Source: Erythrobacter sp. (GTDB lineage: Bacteria; Pseudomonadota; Alphaproteobacteria; Sphingomonadales; Sphingomonadaceae). Taken from it: a DNA stretch of 64,000 nucleotides. The position numbers and the translations under genes were made by a program. The notes below the pieces were generated by a model. It made no database searches. It was not told the DNA's origin and was given only the letters and a program-made list of their open reading frames with translations. Shown here one piece after another: positions 57,500 through 64,000 of the stretch; position 1 is the first letter of the stretch, and each line of letters starts with the position of its first letter. The DNA is taken from NCBI GenBank assembly GCA_009993605.1, contig JAACTB010000014.1, forward strand, positions 1-64,000, written 5' to 3'.

Positions 57500-58909
57500 T
57501 CACGCCCAGCTTGGTAGGTAACGGGCGTACTTTTTAGACCCTCCAACCGCGTCATCGGGTTTGATTAATCCAGCTTCGATTGTCGCATTGATGATCTGTG
57601 ATGCAGTTGCAGACTGGTTTTCCGTTAATCCGAAACGCTCACGCAGACTTTGGTTGGTCATCCTCTCAGACATGACATAGCGCAAATCGCAATGCTGCCA
57701 ACAGGCGCGAATCCGGTCATTACGATCCATATCGGCGAATGAGCGAGGCCCGTGGACAATCGCCACCGTTCGCCTATGCACAGCCCTGAACTCGGGGGCG
57801 GGAAGCTGATAAAATTCTGCTTGTTCAACAACAGTGTCGATGCCACTGCTTTTCTCCTCACAGATGCTCATACGCCGCATAAAATCTGCAAGGCGCTCGT
57901 TACGCGACTGATAGCCATCGATGAACCGAGCAACTGGCACAATGGGTTCGCCAGGATTGGAAACCTCCAGCCGGTTTACATAGATTTCAACCATGGGACC
58001 GGCACCCTGCATGGTCATGTCTTGGTGGATCAGCGCGTTGGCAATAAGCTCGCGAACGCTTTCCATCGGCAGCAATTTCACTTGTCTGCGAAGCGCGTTT
58101 TCGATGACTTCGTTCTGAGGCAGCTGAGCCATAACGAAATCAACGAGCCCTTGGAATCCAACAGCGTAGCCACGAGTGCCGAGTTGATCGAGGCGTGTTC
58201 CGGTTTTGCCAATGCCGGAATAGACGATAACCCGCGAAGCTTTGCGAGAAAGGTCAGGAAACGCTTCCAGCTTCTTGGCAAGTAACAACCCGCCGAGACG
58301 CCGGATTGACCAGCCGTCGTTCCGTTGATCAATCAGTCGCTCTTTGCTCAGCCGATCAAGAACGCCGTCACGGTCGGAGGGGTATGGCAATTTCATCAGC
58401 TCGAAATACGATTGGGTATCGAGAAGCTCTACGACAGCTTGACCGTCCAGCCCGGTAAGCGAGGGCTCTTCAAGCCAATCTGGTGCGCCTTCGGCAAAGA
58501 TAGCGCGCAACCGGTCCTGCGACATAGGCCGCAACGATTCCCCGGAACGCATCAGGTATTGCCCGTCGAGATGGTAAGCGGAACCCTTAGGACGCGGCGG
58601 AATATGGAACACCAGAACGCGGCCATCCGGGTGGGTTACCTCTTCAACTTCGACGCGAAAACCAATCCTGATGAACAGATCATCGGCTGTCGCAACAAGG
58701 TTGGTAAATGCCGCACTACCCACCACTGGCCGGGGCGGCTTGTCGGCAATACCAAGCAAAAGCGTTCCACCGCCCTCATTAGCTATGGCAATGCAATATC
58801 TCGCTAACTTCTCGCGGTCATAACTCGCTTTGGCCTCCTTGAACTCGAGATTTTGAGTTTCGGTTGGGGCGGACCGCCAAATATTGATTTGAGTAACTGT
58901 TGTGGCCAT
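57500..58909 (-). CDS. AlbA_2/Schlafen-type ATP-binding protein with GHKL domain
   Basis: A 469-residue protein. The N-terminal AlbA_2 domain reads TQNLEFKEAKASYDREKLAR then CIAIANEGGGTLLLGIAD (about 18-55). The middle holds a GHKL-like ATPase region with RELIANALIHQDM (about 286-298) and NPGEPIVP, and the C-terminus has a winged-helix-like segment (MTNQSLRERFGLTENQSATA). Such proteins are annotated as DNA-binding regulators or defence components. It follows the nuclease-methyltransferase gene by three bases, so the two are one operon and likely one system. Confidence 0.87.
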   Translation of the reverse strand: MATTVTQINIWRSAPTETQNLEFKEAKASYDREKLARYCIAIANEGGGTLLLGIADKPPRPVVGSAAFTNLVATADDLFIRIGFRVEVEEVTHPDGRVLVFHIPPRPKGSAYHLDGQYLMRSGESLRPMSQDRLRAIFAEGAPDWLEEPSLTGLDGQAVVELLDTQSYFELMKLPYPSDRDGVLDRLSKERLIDQRNDGWSIRRLGGLLLAKKLEAFPDLSRKASRVIVYSGIGKTGTRLDQLGTRGYAVGFQGLVDFVMAQLPQNEVIENALRRQVKLLPMESVRELIANALIHQDMTMQGAGPMVEIYVNRLEVSNPGEPIVPVARFIDGYQSRNERLADFMRRMSICEEKSSGIDTVVEQAEFYQLPAPEFRAVHRRTVAIVHGPRSFADMDRNDRIRACWQHCDLRYVMSERMTNQSLRERFGLTENQSATASQIINATIEAGLIKPDDAVGGSKKYARYLPSWA

Positions 58910-58912
58910 CCG

Positions 58913-61900
58913 TTACTGTGCCCCTTCAATGGGCAGCTGGATGCCCTGCATAATGCGGTCGGTTTCGGCGAGGATCTTGATGATTTTTTGATATTGGCGA
59001 ATGTCATCCCATGACAGGGCGCGGCCCTTGCGATCTTTCAGCCATTTCTGAGCAGGCTGGTAGCCGCCGATGGGGAAATCCCATGCGATGGCGGGGACGC
59101 CTGCAAAGCCCTGATCCTTGTTGATCCAGACCCGACCGCCTTCGAAACGCGCCTTTTCGACAATGCTGTCACCATCGCCTTCGAACGGAAAAGGGGTTTC
59201 ACCGATGACAGCATCTTCCATCAGGTGCAGACGGCGCAGCGCCTCGCCTTGCTCGCTTACCTTGCGGAACACGTCTGGCGAGGGTGGGAAGGGGACTCGT
59301 GGGAAGTCGATCTTCAGAAACTCGGCATAGGTTTCGCGATAGTCCGGGCAATGTAGCACGCCATAGATGTAATCGAACACCTTGACCTCCTCGGGTCGGG
59401 CATCGCCAGTGGCTCGGCGAAAGGCATCGGTGCCATCGTGCACGGTTGGTGTGCCGCTGAGGCCAGCCGCCTTTCGGATGTTCGCGTATAATTTCGGATC
59501 GAAATTGACGCGGATGGCTTGGTCCAGCGTGCCTTCGTCTGGATAGAGCAGAAGCGGGAGCATCTGGGAAATGCTCTTGTTTGAGAATATAGCTCTATTA
59601 TCGATAATATGCGCGACCGCGACCGCATGACTGAAACCAAGATTGCCTTGGATCGCTTGGTGTGAGGTCATCAGCCCAAGGTTTGGATACTCCAAGAAAT
59701 GATTCATCGCACGTTCGCGTCGATGGACCGCAACATGCGGGTCATAAACGGTGAAGCGAACATCAAAGGGGCGATAAATCATAGGCATTATCGCCTGTCG
59801 CCAGCTGCCATCCGCAAGGCCAGCCTTTGCGGCTTCATAATTCCACTGACTCTGCGAGCAGAGACGGAAGTGCTGTCGGGCTTCTGTTTCAGTGCTTGTC
59901 GATAGCAAGAGTTCCACTTTTTCAGCTGCCTCATTGGCGGTCCATGAAATTGCGAACTGGTCATGGGTGGTGACAATGCCGGGGGCCGGGCGGCCATTGG
60001 GAGAAAAGAGCTCGGCAACCGAAAATCCAACTTGGTATGCCGCCTCTAGCACCTTGTTCGTAGGCTTGAAGCGCCATGGGGTGGCTTCAGGCGATACATT
60101 TTCAGGCATCAATGCGCCGTGGCTTCCCTCCCAAAGCATCGCATATTTTGATTCTCGCGCGCCCCAGAGTTCCCCGTGGAAGACTTTGGCGGGTTTTTTG
60201 GCCATCGCAGCCCCTCCGCGCTTGACCGCAATAATGATGGCCACGCCCTGCTGAATGTCGAAAACGTTCTTGTCCGGCGAACCGTCCGGGCTGATCTCCT
60301 TTTTCTTGGCGTTGCCGTGGAGGTCGAGCACATAAATGCTGTCGAACGTTTGGCGCAGGTGATGGCGCATATCCATAAAGGTGGGGTTGTCGAGATAGCC
60401 GTGGTTGGTGATGAACCCAAGCACGCCTTCGCCATTCTTTTCGATCATGTGTTCAGCGAAGCGAACAAACTTTACGTAGTCATCGGAAAGCCACTTCGCT
60501 TGGGCCGGTCGCTTCAATTCTGGGCTGACCTTGTAGTCAGCCATAAGCCCTTCGATCCACGAGCCCTTGTTTGACGAATGGCCGGAGTAGGGCGGATTCC
60601 CAATCACCACCATTATGGGCGCTTGGCGCTTGATATCGCTGGCCGCCTTCGCTTCCTCTGCGATGGCGCGCGAGAGGCCAAACAACGTCTGTTCCACGCG
60701 CTCGCCTTCCTCCAGCGAGTTGGTCAGGTATACACCCAGCCGGGGCGGCTTGTCCGATGGCTTGTAACCTAAGCCGGTCAGGATCATGTCCAGCTTCATG
60801 TGGCACATGGCATAACTTGCCATGAGTAATTCGAAGCCGTGAATGCGTGGGATTAGGTCTTGCTCGACATAGTTCGACCATTGGCCAGGCGCGACGCCCT
60901 TCACCCGCTCAGAAACGAGCTTCACAACTTCGGCAAGAAAGGTGCCGGTGCCGGTCGCCGGGTCGAGAATCTGGACGCGGTGCACCTCTTTCTTGATGGT
61001 CGCAGGCTTGCCTTTCTTGTCCGTTTGGCCCGTGTCCCAGTCAATCGAAATGCGGCTGGTATCAGCAAGCCCGTCTGCCAAGCCAAACTCAGATTTCAGC
61101 ACTTCGTCGACCGCACGAACGATGAAATTGACGACCGGCTCAGGCGTATACCAGACGCCCCGCGCTTTGCGCTTGGCGGGGTTGTATTCGGCCAGGAATA
61201 CTTCGTAGAAGTGAAGAAACGGGTCTTCCCGGGCAGTCACCTTTCCAAAGTGGCGAAGCACTTGGTTCATGTTCGTGGCGCAAAAGACGTTGCACAGTTC
61301 ATCGATCACTCGGCGCAGGCGCTCGTCCAGATTCGGCCCCGCGATGTAGATAAACAGCTCGCGCAAGAACGGGTTGGACTTTGGCAAAAGATCCAGCGCT
61401 TCGCCTCGTGTAAACGTGGCCGGCGTGTCATCATGTAGGCGCGCCGCGAAAAGCCCGTAGGCAATCGTCTCGGCGTAGATGTCTGCAAACTCATCAACCT
61501 TGATGTCGTGGATCAGGTTAGCTTTGAACGCCTCATACTGTCCGATAAGGTCGGTAGCTGGCTGACCTGCCTCCTTTGCCTTCATATCGGCCACTAATGC
61601 GCGGCCCATGATGTCCTTGATAATGGCAGCCTTGCCCGCCATCATTTCCGCCAGCCGCTTTGATGACGTGATGCTAAGTGGCGTGACGTGAGCGAAGTCG
61701 CGGAGCCGGTTTTCCAAGAGCGCAAAGCTGTCCGGCCGTGCGGGCATGGTCGGGATCAGGTCGGCAATGGTGATAAAATCTACCGCCTCGCCATCACGGA
61801 TGAATTCGAAATCCAGCCCGTTGGTATAGATCAGATTGGGCAGGCCCTTTCGGTAACGCTCCTTCTGGCCCTTGCTGTAGTCATTGGCGGCGAACTTTCG

Positions 61901-62131
61901 AACGTCCTTGCCGATGTCCTTGGCCTCGCACCAGCCGATGGCGACATCCCCGCGCTGGAACACGAAATCAGGCGCGCCGACATCAGTAATATGCTTCGGC
62001 TCATTTATGACGGTAATGGCCAAATCGATCGATGCGAACAGCTTCGCCAAAGCTGGGCGGAAACTGTGTTCGGTTGTTTGGCCACTGGCATAGAGCGCGC
62101 GAATTTCAGATAGATAGCCTTGAATGTCCAT
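58913..62131 (-). CDS. single-chain restriction-modification enzyme (nuclease-methyltransferase)
   Basis: A 1,072-residue protein related to type ISP/IIG enzymes. The N-terminus has a PD-(D/E)xK nuclease: P54-D55, then E69-x-K71 (APDFVFQRGDVAIGWCEAK). A helical spacer (about 130-320) leads to an N6-adenine methyltransferase with GVWYTPEPVV, motif I ILDPATGTGTFLAEV (388-402) and motif IV GNPPYSG (511-517), then a long C-terminal target-recognition region. The SF2 helicase of typical 1,600-residue type ISP enzymes is missing, so it should cut like a type IIG enzyme or depend on the AlbA_2 partner. AGGAGG lies about 12 bases before the ATG. Confidence 0.92.
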   Translation of the reverse strand: MDIQGYLSEIRALYASGQTTEHSFRPALAKLFASIDLAITVINEPKHITDVGAPDFVFQRGDVAIGWCEAKDIGKDVRKFAANDYSKGQKERYRKGLPNLIYTNGLDFEFIRDGEAVDFITIADLIPTMPARPDSFALLENRLRDFAHVTPLSITSSKRLAEMMAGKAAIIKDIMGRALVADMKAKEAGQPATDLIGQYEAFKANLIHDIKVDEFADIYAETIAYGLFAARLHDDTPATFTRGEALDLLPKSNPFLRELFIYIAGPNLDERLRRVIDELCNVFCATNMNQVLRHFGKVTAREDPFLHFYEVFLAEYNPAKRKARGVWYTPEPVVNFIVRAVDEVLKSEFGLADGLADTSRISIDWDTGQTDKKGKPATIKKEVHRVQILDPATGTGTFLAEVVKLVSERVKGVAPGQWSNYVEQDLIPRIHGFELLMASYAMCHMKLDMILTGLGYKPSDKPPRLGVYLTNSLEEGERVEQTLFGLSRAIAEEAKAASDIKRQAPIMVVIGNPPYSGHSSNKGSWIEGLMADYKVSPELKRPAQAKWLSDDYVKFVRFAEHMIEKNGEGVLGFITNHGYLDNPTFMDMRHHLRQTFDSIYVLDLHGNAKKKEISPDGSPDKNVFDIQQGVAIIIAVKRGGAAMAKKPAKVFHGELWGARESKYAMLWEGSHGALMPENVSPEATPWRFKPTNKVLEAAYQVGFSVAELFSPNGRPAPGIVTTHDQFAISWTANEAAEKVELLLSTSTETEARQHFRLCSQSQWNYEAAKAGLADGSWRQAIMPMIYRPFDVRFTVYDPHVAVHRRERAMNHFLEYPNLGLMTSHQAIQGNLGFSHAVAVAHIIDNRAIFSNKSISQMLPLLLYPDEGTLDQAIRVNFDPKLYANIRKAAGLSGTPTVHDGTDAFRRATGDARPEEVKVFDYIYGVLHCPDYRETYAEFLKIDFPRVPFPPSPDVFRKVSEQGEALRRLHLMEDAVIGETPFPFEGDGDSIVEKARFEGGRVWINKDQGFAGVPAIAWDFPIGGYQPAQKWLKDRKGRALSWDDIRQYQKIIKILAETDRIMQGIQLPIEGAQ

Positions 62132-62526
62132 TTGCGCTTACGCCCTCCTGTCTTCGCAAGACTTAGCGATAACCAGATACAGCGCCAAGCGTCCAAGGCT
62201 TGCAGGATGCGAGGTACTCCCGCCTCACTGGAAAGCATGGTGTACCGCTCTATGCGTCACCAGTCAGGTCATACCGGCCCTCGCCTCGCAATTTGAAATC
62301 TGGTGAGCACGCCCTCTTCCGCGCGTACGCCCCCGTATCGTTTTGCGTTTCGCTTCGCCGCATCACAAGCGTTGGCTGGTCTGAGATGGCCTATGGCAGC
62401 GCCTCTAAGCGCGAACACGCTGCGAAACACATTAGCACGGGCGCGCCAAATTGCATTGCCGTTAACACCAGCGGAACTTTGTTGGCGACCCCAATGTACA
62501 CCGGTCCATCACCGCTATCCCGTCAA

Positions 62527-62545
62527 GGGTCCTCTTGAAGGACCC
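62527..62545. other. 7-pair hairpin at right end of the element
   Basis: GGGTCCT-CTTGA-AGGACCC is a perfect 7-pair stem with a 5-base loop, directly before the G-rich tract. Confidence 0.45.
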
Positions 62546-62551
62546 GAACGC

Positions 62552-62570
62552 GGGGGGGGGAGGGGGGGGG
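62552..62570 (+). repeat. G9-A-G9 homopolymer tract
   Basis: Nine G, one A, nine G in a row. Such tracts can form a G-quadruplex or vary in length during replication; it could also be an assembly-sensitive stretch. Confidence 0.8.
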
Positions 62571-62617
62571 CACGGCGGCCGCGGAGCAATTAGAGAATCG
62601 CTAACTACCCCTAAGTT

Positions 62618-62640
62618 TTCCGTATTCATTCCATACGGAA
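62618..62640. other. 8-pair inverted repeat containing the shared arm motif, right
   Basis: TTCCGTAT (62618-62625) and ATACGGAA (62633-62640) are perfect arms around a 7-base loop. The stretch 62626-62636 (TCATTCCATAC) repeats the motif at 52910-52920. It lies 24 bases inside the right attachment repeat, fitting a recombinase or excisionase site. Confidence 0.4.
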
Positions 62641-62663
62641 CGAACAGCACTTCACTAAGTCCT

Positions 62664-62748
<85 letters not shown>

Positions 62749-62853
62749 CGAGCGGCGGGCCTCTAGCAAAGGCGAAGGGCGCGCGCCAGAGGGTTCGTTC
62801 GCGCGCCGCGCTCTTAGCGTTTCGGTAAGCCTGTTTGCGCTAACGAGTGCGGC

Positions 62854-63273
62854 ATGTCCGCGATCAACCACGAATTCGATCTCGCTGGGGCGACCATGCT
62901 TCCGCCCCTCGGTCCCGTATCGGGCAAAAGCCTTCACGGCGAGCGCGCCGTTCTTCTGGCCGCGCGCTGGGAGGCGATCCATGCGGCCGGTGATGCAGTG
63001 GCCGAGCTGGCGCAATTGGGCCGCGACAGCGCGGATGGCGCCATCGCGCGGTTCCCGGCGCGAGCGGCGCAGCTGAAGGGATGGCGCGGCGAAGAGGTCG
63101 CGACGCGGATCGAGGATCTCGCCTTCGTGATGCAGACCGGACTTCGCGCGCTGATCGTGGCGGCGGGCACCGGGTGCGACACGACGCCCGCGGCCGTGAC
63201 CCTGTGGCGCGAATTTCACGCCGCGCGCGCCGACATTCTGGCGATCGCCGAGCCCGATCGGCTGGCGGCCTGA
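62854..63273 (+). CDS. hypothetical protein
   Basis: A 139-residue alanine-rich, probably helical and cytoplasmic protein starting MSAINHEFDLAGATMLPPLG. No domain recognised. Codon use is host-like, consistent with the chromosome resuming after tRNA-Arg. It precedes mmcB on the same strand, 76 bases away. Confidence 0.75.
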   Translation: MSAINHEFDLAGATMLPPLGPVSGKSLHGERAVLLAARWEAIHAAGDAVAELAQLGRDSADGAIARFPARAAQLKGWRGEEVATRIEDLAFVMQTGLRALIVAAGTGCDTTPAAVTLWREFHAARADILAIAEPDRLAA

Positions 63274-63321
63274 TCCGGACGCCGCTTGTCTAGGCGCGCT
63301 TGATCTCGCCTGCTTGACTAG

Positions 63322-63336
63322 GTTCGCATTTTGTTC
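63322..63336 (+). promoter_or_regulatory. LexA (SOS) box upstream of mmcB
   Basis: GTTC-GCATTTT-GTTC matches exactly the alphaproteobacterial LexA consensus GTTC-N7-GTTC. It lies 13 bases before the mmcB start codon and directly after a -35-like TTGACT (63314-63319), a position that allows LexA to block transcription. Confidence 0.75.
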
Positions 63337-63349
63337 CAGCCAGAGCGGC

Positions 63350-63880
63350 ATGTCCGAATCAGCCGCGCTCGCTCGATCGTCAGAGCTATCGAGCCCCACT
63401 CTCGATCCAACCGCCATCCCGGTCGCGCGCGATGTGTGCCGCGGGATCATGCGCCTGTTCGCGCGCAACGATATCTGGTGCCTGCCCGAAATGCCGCTGC
63501 GCAACGGGCGCCGCGCCGATCTGATGGGCGTCGATGCGAAGGGGCGGGTCGTGATCGTCGAAGTGAAGGTGCAGCGCGGCGACCTCCTGGGCGACGGCAA
63601 ATGGCCCGACTATCTCGACCATTGCGACCGGTTCTTCTGGGGCGTTCCGCCCGGCCTCGATCGTGGCCCGCTCGACAGCGAGGATTATCGCCCGGATTGC
63701 TGCGGTGTGATCGTGGCGGACGGATACGATGCGGAAATCGTGCGCCCGGCGCCGCTCCACCCGCTGGCCGCGGCGCGGCGCAAGGTGGAGATCGAACGCC
63801 TGTCGCGCGCGGCGCTGCGCAGGCTCACCGTCGCCGCCGATCCCGAATGTGCCCCATGGGGAACCGGCGATATCGCCTGA
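63350..63880 (+). CDS. mmcB: MmcB-family DNA repair protein
   Basis: A 176-residue protein of the MmcB family, known in Caulobacter as a DNA-damage-induced gene. It has a PD-(D/E)xK-like core: RNGRRADLMGVDAKGRVVIV then EVKVQRGDLLGD, followed by YLDHCDRFFWGVPPGLD and CGVIVADGYDAEIVRP. It may process damaged or mismatched DNA. ATG 63350 (MSESAALARSS) follows the SOS box. Its role beyond damage response is not firmly known. Confidence 0.9.
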   Translation: MSESAALARSSELSSPTLDPTAIPVARDVCRGIMRLFARNDIWCLPEMPLRNGRRADLMGVDAKGRVVIVEVKVQRGDLLGDGKWPDYLDHCDRFFWGVPPGLDRGPLDSEDYRPDCCGVIVADGYDAEIVRPAPLHPLAAARRKVEIERLSRAALRRLTVAADPECAPWGTGDIA

Positions 63881-63953
63881 CGGGATCGCCGCTATTGTCG
63901 TCATGGCGACCTAAGCCCTTCTCCGGTCGGGCAGATTGCGGCATAGCGCACTC

Positions 63954-64000
63954 GTGACTCTTCTCGCCATCCTCGTTTCCGTCCTGTCGATGACAGCGAT
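63954..64000 (+). CDS. start of an exported protein (cut by window end)
   Basis: GTG followed by codons for TLLAILVSVLSMTA, a hydrophobic signal-like start that runs to the window edge. Too short to identify. Confidence 0.35.
   Translation, partial: MTLLAILVSVLSMTA

Larger units (their letters stand above)
62132..62663. other. 532-base region between the nuclease-methyltransferase gene and the right repeat
   Basis: Contains no supported gene. It must carry the promoter of the minus-strand defence operon. It also holds a G9-A-G9 tract and two hairpins near the right end. Confidence 0.5.

Overview
The window is a GC-rich alphaproteobacterial chromosome segment, most likely from Sphingomonadales and plausibly Erythrobacteraceae. 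The signs are a 1,585-residue NAD-glutamate dehydrogenase, a TonB receptor, a CYP153-like P450, a DUF898 protein, an MmcB gene behind a GTTC-N7-GTTC box (the alphaproteobacterial LexA box) and dense 1-4 base gene overlaps. The family assignment is inference from gene content; no rRNA is present.

Layout. 1-9 kb: the 5' part of thrS and a Tat-exported PhoD phosphatase (minus strand), then plus-strand runs: a small membrane-protein/HTH module, and DUF898, M48 protease, alpha/beta hydrolase, TPR protein and flavin monooxygenase. 9-20 kb: NAD-glutamate dehydrogenase, a ferredoxin-reductase-like flavoprotein, queG, an ABC-2 exporter, a CYP153-like P450 and lipoprotein msrB. 20-31 kb: PilZ protein, tRNA-Leu(TAA), ihfB, a GntR regulator, a POT peptide transporter, two tandem amidohydrolases (the second without its metal-binding HxH), an FKBP isomerase, an NnrU protein, a crotonase and dxs. 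31-40 kb: a Zur-like regulator, lipoprotein msrA, a 39-residue membrane peptide, purH, a heparinase-like gene, rpe, a DUF2141 protein, and a diacylglycerol kinase gene overlapping a distant Tam41-like nucleotidyltransferase gene.

40-52.3 kb looks accessory. It holds a TonB receptor, a TetR-controlled tripartite ABC efflux operon with a doubled palindromic operator, and a tightly coupled operon of lone receiver, YaiO-like barrel, membrane HEAT protein and processive GT2, which I read as a polysaccharide export or secretion module.

52.75-62.72 kb is an integrative element in the 3' end of tRNA-Arg(CCG), bounded by a perfect 53-bp direct repeat. It carries a tyrosine integrase, small DNA-binding proteins, a possible replication protein, and a two-gene candidate defence unit: a single-chain PD-(D/E)xK nuclease-methyltransferase plus an AlbA_2 (Schlafen-type) ATP-binding protein. 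A 19/20-base relic of the same tRNA 3' end and flank at 39.84 kb suggests that the 40-52.7 kb block is an older insertion at the same site, giving a layered tRNA-Arg hotspot. The host chromosome resumes with tRNA-Arg, a small unknown gene and SOS-box-controlled mmcB.
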